Below are positions 52,788-63,990 of a DNA stretch of 64,000 nt, one piece after another. This stretch comes from Cepaea nemoralis. Taxonomy: Eukaryota; Mollusca; Gastropoda; Stylommatophora; Helicidae. The position numbers and the translations under genes were made by a program. The stretch is taken from contig JACEFZ010025088.1 in NCBI GenBank assembly GCA_014155875.1, positions 62,001 to 126,000 of the forward strand, given 5' to 3'. Each line of letters opens with the position of its first letter. The first letter of the stretch is position 1. Below the pieces are notes generated by a model. It saw nothing but the letters and a program-made list of their open reading frames with translations. It was not told the origin of the DNA and did no database searches.

Positions 52788-54151
52788 TATCATCATCATC
52801 ATCAAGTGCCGTGCCAGCTGGAGTAGGCGTTCATGGCTCTCCACAGATCTCGGTCTTTGGTTTTCTGGATCAACTCTGCTGCTGATATTCCTCCATGCCA
52901 TCGTCTCAATCCATCCAGCATCATTTCTCTTGGTCTGCCTCTGCCTCTCTTCCCCTCGATCTTTCCAGTTGTCACGATGTTCTCCAATGCCTCTCTTCTC
53001 AACACGTGACCGAAGAAAGATGTTTGTCTCTGTCTTATTGTTGTATATAATGTTCTAGTTTCATTAGCCTGTTTCAGGCAGTCATCGTTAGTTACTCTGG
53101 TAGTCCAAGGAATTCGCAACATTCGTCTCAGGAACCACATCTCTGTTGCTTCTAATTTCTTCTTACTTTGTTCATTTACATTCCAAGATTCACTGCCATA
53201 CAGCAAAACTGGTTCTACATAGCATTTCAGCACTCTATTTCTTACATTCAGTGATAGTGACTTATTGCACAAGATACTCTTCATTTTCTGAAATGCGGCT
53301 TTTGCCTGCCCTATTCTGCTCCTAATCTCTGTTGTACATCTTCCATCTGATGTTATAAATGCCCCTAGGTATCTAAAATTATCCAATTGGTTAAGGATTT
53401 TTCCTTCTATTTCTATGTCACATTTTGGTGTCACCATTTTCTTTGATATTACCATTGTTACTGTTTTCTTGATATTCAAGGAGAGTCCTTTCCTTGCACT
53501 CTCTGTTACTACAACGTCTAATAATTGCTGTAGGTCTGTTGAATTATCCGCCACCAATACTGTGTCATCTGCATAGCGTATATTATTTATATTATAACCT
53601 CCAACTAGTATTCCTGGCATCTCTTTGATCTCTCTCATTATTACTTCGCTATACAGGGAGAAAAGATCTGGTGACAAGACACACCCCTGTCGTACTCCTA
53701 GCTTTATCTGTTCGTAACTACCCTCTTTATTTCCCATTTTAATTGCTGCTACTTGGTTCCAGTAAACATTCTTTATTATTCTTAAATCTTTTCCATCAAT
53801 GTTGATATCTTCCAACATTTTAATCAGTTCATCATGTTTTACTTTATCAAATACCTTAGTATAATCTATGAAGCACAAATATATGTCTCTCTGTTTCTCT
53901 ATTGACCTTTCTATTAGTGTCCGTAATGTATAAATTGCATTGTTTGTGCCCTTTCCTTCCACAAATCCATACTGTTCTTCACTAATTTCCATTTTTATTT
54001 TCTTTTTGTTTCTTCTCATTATGATTCTGAGTAGAAGCTTAGTGATATGGTTTATGAGGTTAATTGTACGAAAATCTTCACAATCAATTGCTCCTGGTCC
54101 TTTTGGTATAGCTATAAATACAGATTTAAGTGGGTAAATATCCACTACTGT
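52788..54151 (-). mobile_element. LINE-E1: 5'-truncated RTE-like LINE
   Basis: A minus-strand insertion in the 3' region of element 4. The 3' tail is (GAT)n-like (plus ATCATCATCATCATC at 52789-52803). The 5' truncation lies near 54151, found by comparison with LINE-E2 at 57255-57310. Flanks share TATAA-A/CATCA, a possible imperfect target duplication. Confidence 0.82.
52802..54145 (-). CDS. LINE-E1 reverse transcriptase (5'-truncated, open)
   Basis: 447 codons stay open to the natural stop. Visible RT motifs, in order: SVFIAIPKGPGA, EDFRTINLINHITK, FVEGKGTNNAI, YLCFIDYTKVFDKV (first catalytic Asp), VRQGCVLSPDLFSLY, IRYADDTVLVAD (catalytic YADD), then FRYLGAFIT, LLYGSESW and the C-terminal RREALE...GKRGRGRPREM. 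This belongs to the RTE-type AP-endonuclease LINEs; the endonuclease is missing through truncation. ATG 54145 is only the first ATG in the retained sequence and probably not a real start. The intact frame suggests a recent insertion. Confidence 0.85.
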   Translation of the reverse strand: MDIYPLKSVFIAIPKGPGAIDCEDFRTINLINHITKLLLRIIMRRNKKKIKMEISEEQYGFVEGKGTNNAIYTLRTLIERSIEKQRDIYLCFIDYTKVFDKVKHDELIKMLEDINIDGKDLRIIKNVYWNQVAAIKMGNKEGSYEQIKLGVRQGCVLSPDLFSLYSEVIMREIKEMPGILVGGYNINNIRYADDTVLVADNSTDLQQLLDVVVTESARKGLSLNIKKTVTMVISKKMVTPKCDIEIEGKILNQLDNFRYLGAFITSDGRCTTEIRSRIGQAKAAFQKMKSILCNKSLSLNVRNRVLKCYVEPVLLYGSESWNVNEQSKKKLEATEMWFLRRMLRIPWTTRVTNDDCLKQANETRTLYTTIRQRQTSFFGHVLRREALENIVTTGKIEGKRGRGRPREMMLDGLRRWHGGISAAELIQKTKDRDLWRAMNAYSSWHGT

Positions 54152-55509
54152 TGTATAACATCACTAAAATTTTATTTTATTTTTTTGTACCATCTAGATT
54201 TAATTAAATTAAGGGAACCAACACATTTTTCTTCATTTTTGGTAAGTAGTTAGATTACATTCCCTTAGTCAGCAAATCTAAGTACACGAAATTATAGTTA
54301 TTATTAGTTAGGATACTTACAATAAGGGTAAACAACCCACTTAACTTGTGGATAATGTATATATAAAAACAGTGCCATTGTTTTCGCACTATTAAGCGGC
54401 TCAAAAAGCTTACAGAAAACTGAGCCAAAACTCTAATGCATTATTTATTCTGCAATATATTTTATTTTCTTATTTTAATATAGTTTACATCATTTTATTT
54501 TGATTTTATTTTAATTTACTTTCATTTCAAACACTTATCTTCCGGTGTCTTTACAAGGTAATAGTAATGTAATGACACAACATAACCTTTTAACATAAGA
54601 GAACGAATACGAGTGAGACAGACGAGTACAAGGACAGAATGAATGAATTAAAGACAAGAGAGTGAAAAGAGGGCGAAAATTTTTTTTCCGCGCTCCAGCG
54701 TTCTTATAATTTGTCTGCGTCTTCAGTGTAACACACGTGTTCGTGATTTTTGTGTGTAGTCGCCAGTTTTCTATTTTCTATTACAGGTATAGCTACATTT
54801 TTAAGTTTCCTAGATCGGCAGAGCGGTCATAAATTATGCTTACGCATTAATTCTTGACAGCACAAACCTATCTACGAGACTTGAAATACAACATTCAGTA
54901 AATTAGAGACATACACCTATGGGTCTGATTTAAACATACATTAAACTTAACTAAGCACGCAAACAACCAGAAATACTTACAGATAAAAATGCCTACAGCA
55001 ATTAAATGGAAGGGGTGGCTAATCACATGAACAGGGGACATCACAGACTAACTTATACTTTGGTATACATTTGAATATTTAGCCACAAACGGGAGTTAGA
55101 TAGGCGAACATCGGTACACACACAACTTGTAATATAGTTGGATAAACATTACCCGAGAGCATGAATTTATATTCATGTATTGTGCCCTAAAAAGTGCAAT
55201 CTGGACGGGGTGTCAGTTAATTGGCATTGTGAGAAGCAGACCGTGAAGGCAATGGCTTCGGTTCGTTACAGCTCTTATATGTGTAATGAGAAGAGTATAT
55301 ACTCTAGCCAACAGTACAGTTGGGTACACTGATTATTAAACCAGTGGATAAATACGACAATGTGACATCAAATAGTCAGAAGTTAATGAGTATACCTAGG
55401 ACATGAGGACGTAACCCTACCAGCACTTGACAAAATTAGACCAAACTAATTTTTAACTGTTACAAAAGATTGCGCTACACCCATGAGTTAAAGTTGGTGA
55501 CGCAATGCG
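54152..55509 (+). other. element 4 3' noncoding region, second part
   Basis: AT-rich. It includes the block AATTTTTTTTCCGCGC near 54677, shared with elements 2 and 3 but without a (GA)n run. No gene is seen. Confidence 0.65.
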
Positions 55510-55525
55510 ACGGGGGACGGGAGCG
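55510..55525 (+). promoter_or_regulatory. element 4 polypurine tract
   Basis: ACGGGGGACGGGAGCG abuts the 3' LTR; purine-rich with three pyrimidines. Confidence 0.65.
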
Positions 55526-56185
55526 TGTCAGAGTGCTGGGAGAGACAGATATAGAACTAGAATAGACATAGATACATGTAGGACAAGGACAGAGGAAAGT
55601 AAAGGACAGAGACAGGACATGATAGGGACTCTATACAAGAGTATACATAGAGAGAGACAGTAGAAGGAGGTAGTACTCCAAACTAGTGTTAGGACCCGAC
55701 CTAGACAGGACACGCATGTGTCATAGCTAGGACATAATTAGGACATGACGGGAATTCACTCCCGTAATAAAACAGAATACCGTAATCACGGGGATTACCC
55801 GTAAACAGACTGAACTCTAGTATAGCTGTAGGACGAGGACTGGACAACTGGACAAACGTTGTAAGTGTGCCAGCACGCCGCACAGCTAACCGCACGAGAG
55901 AAGGGGACGAGAAACTGGACTCGAGATGTGAATTGAGTCAGACGGAGACTGACAGCTGGTGTGACAAGACATCTGTGTTTTCAATATGGTGTAGAGTTTA
56001 GACAAAGCATAGTTACACTTAATCAATGATAGTCCATTGAATAATGATTGTGAATTGTGTTTGCTCAGAGAGCGAGATGTATAAGATATGATTAAACATG
56101 AATTTGGAATGTCCATTCACCCAACGATGTGTTTTGTGATTTCGATGGGTGAATGAAGGGTTCGCACGAAAACAGGTTGTTGACA
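55526..56185 (+). repeat. element 4 3' LTR
   Basis: 660 bp, starting TGTCAGAGTGCTGGGAG and ending AACAGGTTGTTGACA. Its partner is the inverted LTR at 33000-33660. It is followed at once by LINE-E2 sequence TATATAATGC. Confidence 0.92.
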
Positions 56186-57836
56186 TATATAATGCTCTAG
56201 TTTCATTAGCCTGTTTCAGGCAGTCGTCGTTAGTTACTCTGGCAGTCCAAGGAATTCTCAACATTCGTCTCATGAACCACATGTCTGTTGCTTCTAATTT
56301 CTTCTTAATTTGTACATTTACATTCCAAGATTCACTGCCATACAGCAAAACTGGTTCTACATATCATTTCAGCACTCTCTTTCTTGCACTCAGTGATAGT
56401 GACCTATTGCATAAGATACTCTTCATTTTCTGAAATGCAGCCTTTGCTTGCCCTATTCTGCTCTTAATCTCTGTTGTACATCTTCCATCTGATGTTATAA
56501 ATGTCCCTAGGTATCTAAAATTATCCACTTGGTTAAGAATTTTTCCTCCTATTTCTATGTCACATTTTGGTGTCACCATTTTCTTTGATATCACCATTGT
56601 TACTGTTTTCTTGATATTCAAGGAGAGTCCTTTCCTTGCACTCTCTGTTACTAAAGTGTCCAACAATTGTTGTAGGTCTGTCGATTTATCTGCCACCAAT
56701 ACTGTGTCATCTGCATAGCGTATATTATTTATATTATAACCTCCAACAAGTATTCCTGGCATCTCTTTGATCTCTCTCATTATTACTTCGCTATATAGGG
56801 AGCAGAGATCTGGTGACAAGATACATCCCTGTCGTATACCTAGCTTTACGTGTTCGTAACTACCCTCTTTATTTCCAATTTTAATTGCTGCTACTTGGTT
56901 CCAGTAAATATTCTTTATTATTCTTAAATCCTTCCCATCAGTGTTGATATCTTCCAACATTTTAATCAGCTCATTATGTTTTACTTTTTCAAATGCCTTA
57001 GTATAATCTATGAAGCATAAATATATGTCTTTCTGTTTCTCTATTGAACTTTCTATTATTGTCCGTAATGTATATATTGCATTGTTTGTGCCCTTTCCCT
57101 CCACAAATCGATACTGTTCTTCACTAATTTCCATTTTTATTTTCTTTCTGGTTCTTCTCATTGTAATTCTGAGCAGAAACTTAGTGATATGGTTTATGAG
57201 GTTTATTGTACGAAAATCTTCACATTCAATTGCTCCTGGTCGTTTTGGTATAGCTATAAATACAGATTTAAGCATATTACTGGGTAGATACCCACTGCTG
57301 TAAATATCATTTAACATTTTGGTTAATATATCTACTCCAAATTCTCCCAATACTTCTAATTCTTCTACTGTGATTTCATCTGGTCCAGTTGTTTTTCCTT
57401 TCTTCATATATTTCATAGCGTGGGCGACTTCTTCTTTTAGAAAAGGTGGACTTCTAAGTTACTTTCTTCTGTTAATTCTTCCCTTTCCCCATCATATAAT
57501 TCTCTTATATACTCATTCCACCTCTTCATTATATCACCTTCCTCCTATAATATCTTTCCTGTTTTTGATTTCAAACACCGTGTATGTATTCTTATTTTTC
57601 TTCCCGTGAGCTCACTGATTTGTCTCTGCATATTTTGTGTATCTTTAATGGCATTTAATTCAATTATTTTGCATTGCTCATTTAACCAACTTTCTTTTGC
57701 CTTCCAACATTTATCTTTTATTTCTTTATTTATCTTTGCGTATTCTTGTTTGTCATTTTTACTCTGTTTTCTTTTGTCCATCAGCATTAAGATTTCTTCA
57801 TTCATCCATGTTTTCATAGCTATTTGACTTCTCTCC
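56186..57836 (-). pseudogene. LINE-E2 reverse transcriptase, upstream part
   Basis: Minus-strand RT closely related to LINE-E1. The main open part (57416-56364, 350 codons) shows KKGKTTGPDEITVE, SVFIAIPKRPGA, CFIDYTKAFEKV, IRQGCILSPDLCSLY and IRYADDTVLVAD, so both catalytic regions are kept. A TAG-type stop follows VLK at 56364; the frame then resumes (LLYGSESW) to 56186, where element 4 was inserted. Upstream, a linker (57545-57840) is out of frame with the RT by a shift near 57450. Its 3' end is at 33661-33921. Confidence 0.85.
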
Positions 57837-58013
57837 CTCCCCCGATGGTGTTTCCACCTTGTCGTGGTGGGGGGGGGGGGGGCGCTTGAGTTTCTCATTG
57901 ACCCTGAGAGCTATGCCGGCGGTAGCGTAGCTACCAGCAGGGCCTCCCAAGCCAGACAGGTCAAAGGGTAGAGAACAGACAAAGAGAAACACCCTGGTCC
58001 TCCAGGTTGGGGG

Positions 58014-58679
58014 TTGAAGCGTGGGGTTAACATCCCCACCTTTGTAAATACCTTTTTTGTTACGAAACAGATACATGCGCCTCGATATCGGACTGACTTA
58101 TCTGGACAACGACCTTGGAACGTTAAAGGACTTTTGAGATTTGGAACATGGAATGTACGGACACTATATCGAGCTGGAGCGACCGAAGAACTAACCCGGG
58201 AGCTGGTTGAATATCAAATGGATATAACAGCAATCCAAGAAATAAGGTGGCCAGGAGAGGGTACTTTAGAGCAAAATGGAATGATTATAATATATGGAGG
58301 AAACACCCAAAATAAACATGAATTAGGAACAGGATTTGTCATCAATAAAGAGTTATGGGGGAATATTTTAAACTTTAAAGCTGTTAATGACAGGATTAGT
58401 AAATTACGAATAAAAGGTAAATGGAAAAATATAACGATGATTAATGTACATGCACCTACTGAAGAGAAAGAAGATGATATTAAAGAAGACTTTTATAATG
58501 ATCTGGAAGATGTCATAGAAGAAACCCCCAAACAGGACATCCTGATTGTGCTGGGAGACTTCAATGCAAAAATAGATAGAGAGCAAACTAATAAAAAAGT
58601 GGCCGGTATGGAAAGCCTACATACAACTTCAAATGATAATGGATGGAGAGTCATCAACCTGGCAGAAGCCAAAGACTGA
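58014..58679 (+). pseudogene. LINE-D AP endonuclease
   Basis: The frame encodes a leader then LLRFGTWNVRTLYRAG (N-terminal Asn motif), AIQEIRWPGEG (catalytic Glu), MINVHAPTEE (catalytic His region) and LIVLGDFNAKID (Asp-x-Asn). A stop after EAKD (58677) precedes a frameshift; the C-terminal IDHILI and CHSDHFLV motifs (SDH) are read in another frame at about 58755-58850. The enzyme would nick target DNA to expose a 3' OH for priming. All catalytic motifs are present but split by the shift. Confidence 0.85.
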
Positions 58680-59004
58680 AGATTAGCAGTACCAGACTAC
58701 AAAGAAAGGATATACACAAACTTGGAAATCATGTGACAAGAGAATCTATAATCAAATAGATCACATTTTAATTAACAACAGAAATGCATCAAACATACAG
58801 CAAGTTAGAAGTTATAGAGGAGCTGAGTGCCACAGTGACCACTTCCTCGTTGGAGCAAAGTTTAAAATAAAACTTAAGAGAGCTTTCTATACTTAATTAC
58901 AAAGATTACACCCAACATATAACAGAGAAAAACTACAAGAAATTACAGTCAAAGAGAAATTTACAGATGAAATAAAATGTAAACTTGAAACTCTGCAAAA
59001 CCCT

Positions 59005-61043
59005 TTGGAGGAAAGCGTTGACCAAACTTGGTTGAACATCAAGAATACAATTCAATCTACCGCAGAAGAATGTCTCGGTGTGTTAACCACGCATAGAAAG
59101 AACAGATGGTTCAATCAAAAATGTGAAGAAGCAGTCATTAGGAAAAAGAATGCCAGACATTTATGGTTAAATGACATTAACAACATCCAAAAGGAAGAGC
59201 ATTATAGAAATGAATGTAAAGAGGCTACAAAAATAGTCCGACAGCAGAAGCGAGAATATATGAGTAATATAATCAAAGATATGGAAACTAATCACCAGAA
59301 AAATGAATCCAGAAAATTTTGTAAAGAACTGAAGTCAATGAAACGAGGGCACCAACAAAACACATATGGTTTAAAAGACAAAAATGGGAATATGATAAAT
59401 ACCAATGAGGAAATGTGCAACACATGGAAAGAATATTTTGTTGAATTACTAAATTGTGAAGCTCCAAGTAACATTTTCCCACAGGAAGAGGTTCTAACAT
59501 GCGAACCACAAATTGAAGAACCTACATTTGAAGAAATCCTATATGTAATCACACGACTTAAAAACAATAAGGCAACTGGGACTGATGGAATTGCTGCTGA
59601 ATTTATAAAGGCAGGTGGCCATGCATTACATCTAAAGCTATACGAACTAATAATAAAAATCTGGAGGACAGAAGAATTACCCCATGACTGGAAAGAGTCA
59701 TTATTGATACCTATCTTTAAGAAAGGAGACAAGTTCCAATGTGGAAATTATAGAGGAATATCACTACTGTCCACAAGCTATAAGATACTATCCGCAATAT
59801 TACTAAATAGACTAAAACCATATTCAGAAGACATATTAGGTGACTACCAGGCGGGTTTTAGACAAAACAGATCAACAATAGATCAGATATTTATCTTACG
59901 ACAAATAGCCGAGAAAAATTGGGAATATAAAAGAGATCTCCATAACATTTTTGTGGATTTTAAAAAGGCTTATGATAGTGTCCATAGGAATAGTCTATGG
60001 AATGCTATGCAGGAATTTGGAATACCAAGGAAGTTAATCAACATGACCAGACTATGCATGGAAGATACTTATAATATAGTAACATATAAAGGCAGGAAAT
60101 CAGACCCCTTCCAAATAACATCTGGCTTGAAACAGGGTGATGCACTATCGCCGCTACTCTTCAATCTGGCTCTAGAGAAAGTTGTAAGGAAGGTAAAGGA
60201 GGAATGTGATATTGGAGGAACATCCAAGCTGCTTGGTTATGCAGATGATATAGATATTATAGGGCAAAGTGAACAAAAGACATTGGAAATATTGACTCAC
60301 TTAAAGGAAAAAGCCCAACAGATGGGGCTGGTTATCAACCAAGATAAGACAGAATATATGGTAATTTCAAGAGACGGAATGGCTAAACACTCTGGCCACA
60401 TACAAATAGATAATATGACCATTAAAAGAACGGAAACATACAAATACCTGGGTACAATCTTCAACTGCTCCAACATCATAAGGGAAGAAATACAAACTAG
60501 AATCAACTCTGGAAATAAGATATACTATGCACTACAACATCTACTAAAATCAAAGGCGCTATCTCGTAACACCAAAATCACAATATACAAAACACTGATC
60601 AGACCAGTTGTGCTGTATGGCTCTGAAACCTGGAGTACAACGAAAGGAGACGAAGCCTTGTTACAAACCTTTGAGAACAAAGTCTTAAGACGATCTTTGG
60701 ACCCATTAGTGATACACAAAGTGGAGAGTGAAAAAGAAGAAGTAACAAAGACATTTATGATCTGTTTAAGTCCCCGCTAATCACTGGTATCATGAAGGCT
60801 AATAGACTACAATGGCTGGGGCATATAGAAAGAATGGAAGATAATAGGGAAACAAAACTCGCTTACACTCAGGAAATAAATGACCGTAGACCCCGAGGTA
60901 GAACAAGAAGGCGGTGGAGAGATAATACATATACAGACCTACAAGCAATTGGAATCAACGACTGGCAAGAGAAGGCCCACCAGAGAGACGAATGGAGACG
61001 GATTGTATATGCAGCAAAGAACCTCAATGGCTCGGAACGCTGA
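59005..61043 (+). pseudogene. LINE-D reverse transcriptase and C-terminus
   Basis: A 591-codon frame (59005-60780) holds the linker, then RT motifs: NNKATGTDGI, LLIPIFKKGDKFQCGNYRG, AGFRQNRSTIDQ, FVDFKKAYDSV (catalytic Asp), LKQGDALSPLLFN, LLGYADDIDIIG (catalytic YADD at about 60237), YKYLGTIF and VLYGSETW. A 1-bp deletion near 60690 shifts the frame; the C-terminus continues at 60780-61043 with RLQWLGHIERM and RPRGRTRRRW, ending SER. One further shift joins it to the endonuclease. Few lesions suggest a fairly recent copy. Confidence 0.88.
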
Positions 61044-61072
61044 AGAAGGAGAAGAAGATTTGACTTCTCTCC

Positions 61073-61230
61073 GGTAATATTTCTTTGCTAGTTTGATGAA
61101 TCTCCTGTTTACCAAAAGAATTTCCATCTTTCCATGACAAATAGGACATCGTGGATGCACCCTCGCTCGAAACACTGGCACCTCATTGACTATGTCATCG
61201 TCAGGAGGAGTGACAGACAAGACGTTCGGG
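61073..61230 (-). mobile_element. LINE-E2 upstream linker, continued beyond LINE-D
   Basis: On the minus strand the linker frame (SKEILPERSQIAMKTW) runs from about 61120 across the LINE-D target site into 57836. The 5' limit is unclear. A minus-strand frame with CPICHGK at 61130-61160 was considered and not called a gene. Confidence 0.5.
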
Positions 61231-61504
61231 TGACAAAATCCATGTGTGGTGCCGAATGTCTCTTTTTTGAGGAGACAACGGCTACGGTCATTGACCAGTA
61301 TGGTCACTGATAAGAAGGAAAGCAATGGCGAACTACCTTCCTTACAGATGCCAAGAAAATTATGTTGTGCTGTCTCATCGAAAATCAGAGCAACGGCGTA
61401 AATGGGTGCTCCATAGGAGCAGCCTAGCCGGTAGGGATAGTCATGTGAACCAGGTGACTCCAGACCAGACCGTCAGCAGGCTACTAGGTGCATATGATTA
61501 CTAT

Positions 61505-62190
61505 AATTGAAAGCAGGAACTTGGAATGTTAGAACAATGAGTGCAGATGGAAAATTAGAAAACATCAAACAAGAAATGGAAGAGAGAAGTTAACATATTG
61601 GGAATGTGCGAAACGAGATGGAAAGGGACAGGGATCAAGACAGGATAGGATTTTAAGATTATTTATTCTGGCGGAGAAGAACGGCAAAGAGGTGTAGCCA
61701 TTACATTGGATCGGCAAATATCAAATTCTGTTAAAGAATATTGGGCCGTGTAAGACAGAGTTCTATTAGTAAAATAAAACGACAGACCTTTTAAAGTAAA
61801 TGTCATTGAAGTATATGCTCCAACAAGTGAATGCAGTGAAGAAAGTATATATTATAATGACATGGATTCTGCTTTGAAGAACTGTAAAAAATCAGACATA
61901 AATATCATAATGGATGATTTAAACGCAAAAGTAGGAAATCAAAGTGATGGATGCAGTGTAGGCAACCATGGTTTGGGAGAGCGAAACGAAATGTAGAATG
62001 TGCAAAAGAAAAAGAAATGGTTGTAGGAAACACATGGTTTAAACAGCATCCTAGAAGATTATGGATATTGAGAGTCCAAACAGAATGATTATAAACGAGA
62101 TAGATTACGTCCTGATTAGCAGAAGGTTTCGAAATGTAGTCGTAAAAACAGTCCCCAATACTGACTGTTACAGTGATCATAGATTAATTA
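61505..62190 (+). pseudogene. LINE-H AP endonuclease remnant
   Basis: In alternating frames: AGTWNVRTMSADGKL (61513-61556), a degenerate CETRWKGTG segment near 61610, NVIEVYAPTSECS (61800-61840), IIMDDLNAKVGNQSD (GDFN changed to DDLN, 61907-61950) and a late NDYKRDRLR... with YSDH-like DHRLI near 62178. At least four frameshifts and several stops make it non-functional. It is the same endonuclease family as in LINE-J, where WNVRSL is conserved. Confidence 0.7.
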
Positions 62191-62241
62191 CAAGTAAAGG
62201 TAAAGAAAGTCAAGTATACAACAGGAAACCCTAAATATGAT

Positions 62242-63274
62242 TTGTGCAAATTGAAAACTGACAAAGAAATACAAGATAATTTTAACATAGAAGTAAAGAA
62301 CAAATATGATGTATGGCCTGATGTTGATATCTTATTTCTAGATGCGGATGATCAAAGGGAAATGTTGAAGAACTCAATCAGTTGTGCTGCAAAAAAAAAA
62401 AAAAAAAAAAAAAAAACTATTCCAAAATTAAAGAAAGTAGGTCGTAAGACAAGGATGACTGAATACAGTTTACAACTAATGGAAACAAGAAGACAGAACA
62501 AAAATAATCCTCTCAAATATGAAGAAATTCACAGGAAAGTCAGAATATTATGTAAGGAGGCAAAAGAAGAATGGCTTGAGAAAAAATTGCGCATAAATTG
62601 AAAAACGACACAACAGTAAAAATACCAAACTAATGCACAGAAGAATTCAATGGCTTACTAATCAAAGAACACGAAGAACACGTACATCAGCAGGCTGCCT
62701 AAAGACAAAAGATGAAAAAATCATAATAGAAAAAGATCAGAGTTTAGATGTTTGGTCAGATTATGGGAAAAAAACTTTATGATGATAACAGAGAAAAACA
62801 GTTTGATATTCAAATTAATAATGAAAGACTATCAATATTGAAGATGGAGGTTCAGAATGCTCTTAACCATATGAAATCTGGCAAGACCCCCGGTTCAGAA
62901 AGCATCACAACAGAAATGATTAATGTTTAGAAGAATATGGAATAGATAAAGTTACCAGACTAATTAATACAATATATGATACTGGAAATAATCACGCTCA
63001 GATGGCGGCCTCTACAATGCTCAGAGATTGAAGGCCAAGACCAGAATTAGGAGGGTACTGATCAGAGAGTTACTTTTCGCAGATGATGCTGCAGTTACGA
63101 CCCACTCTGAGGAAGAATTACAATGTCTACTATCTGCATTCTCCAATGCTTGTTCTGAATTTGGTTTAACAATTAGCAAAAAGAAGACACAGATTATGTC
63201 ACAAGGTGCACAGGGGGTACCATCAATCTTTATTGACGACGCCGAACTAGAGATGGTAGACCATTTTAATATCT
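62242..63274 (+). pseudogene. LINE-H linker and truncated reverse transcriptase
   Basis: The linker frame (62242-62601) is interrupted by a run of about 26 A (62391-62416) encoding poly-Lys. The RT start NHMKSGKTPGSESIT is at 62868-62910. The sequence then jumps, near 63010-63030, to the palm end with ELLFADDAAVTTHSEEEL (FADD at about 63077) and GLTISKKKTQIMSQG. The region holding the first catalytic Asp is lost, so the RT is dead. Confidence 0.72.
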
Positions 63275-63429
63275 AGGATCAGTGGTAATTAAATTATCCC
63301 TAGATAAGAAAATCAACATCTGGATTGGTAAGGCAACAACAACAATGAACAGGTTAAGAAAAAGAGTCTGGGAGAACAGGAAGCTTACTGCCAAAAAAAG
63401 TCCTTGTCTATCAAGTCTGTGTCCTTAGT

Positions 63430-63990
63430 ACTCTTCTTTATGGCAGTGAAACCTGGACAACTTACTCACACCAAGAGAAACGTTTAAACAGCTTTCATAT
63501 GCGGTGTCTGCGAAGAATTCTTGGTATTAAGTGGCAAGACAAAATCACAAATACTGAAAGATCAGGTTGTGTGACGATTTATTCCATGCTCTTTCTTCGT
63601 AGACTTAGATGGATAGGACACCTTATGAGAATGGATGATGGTAGAATACCAAAGGACATCTTTTTTGGTGAATTACAGATGGGTAAGAGATCTCAGGGTC
63701 GGCCTCTACTACGATAAAAAGATGTGTGTAAGTGGGACATGATTGATACAGGCACTGATAATGCACATTGGGAGCATGTCGCAGCTGAACGTGTTCCATG
63801 GAGGGCAAACATCAGAAATGGAATAAAGACAAAGGAGAAAATTATTGCAGATAAGTCACACACCGAGCGTTTGAGACATAAGATGGTGCATGCTGGTGGA
63901 AATGACCACGTGTTCACATGCATCCACTGTGAACGAACATTTACAGCGCGAATTGGCCTGATCAGTCACATTCGCTACCGCCATGGGTGA
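63430..63990 (+). pseudogene. LINE-H C-terminal region with C2H2 zinc finger
   Basis: Motifs LLYGSETWTTY, FHMRCLRRILGIKWQDKI, LRRLRWIGHLMRM and a stop at 63717 precede a last part ending in CIHCERTFTARIGLISHIRYRH, a C2H2 finger (C-x2-C-x12-H-x4-H). Such a terminal finger is known in several LINE families and may aid nucleic-acid binding. The natural stop is at 63988-63990. Confidence 0.72.

Larger units (their letters stand above)
39594..56185 (+). mobile_element. element 4: Gmr1-like Ty3/Gypsy element, main body
   Basis: This holds the second part of the leader (39594-39871), gag start (39872-39900), nested element 3, the rest of gag-protease (48728-50824), RT/RNase H remnants (51241-52266), the 3' region with nested LINE-E1, and the 3' LTR (55526-56185). 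Its first LTR lies inverted at 33000-33660. Integrase core and most of RT are deleted. The LTR pair differs by about 2.3% by eye, the oldest of the four LTR elements. It was inserted in LINE-E2. Confidence 0.85.
57837..61057 (+). mobile_element. LINE-D: near full-length AP-endonuclease LINE
   Basis: A 3221-bp insertion with a perfect 15-bp target duplication ATTTGACTTCTCTCC (57822-57836 and 61058-61072). A GC-rich leader with a G-run (57870-57882) precedes an endonuclease and RT. The 3' end is a short GAAGAAGGAGAAG stretch instead of poly-A. It was inserted in the LINE-E2 linker. Its clade lies among RTE/Proto-like LINEs but is not resolved. Confidence 0.92.

Noticed and set aside
60939..61325. 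Minus-strand 128-codon frame with CPICHGK as a possible zinc-finger exon
   Set aside because: It overlaps the LINE-D end and crosses the LINE-D target site, and the LINE-E2 linker explains part of it in another frame.
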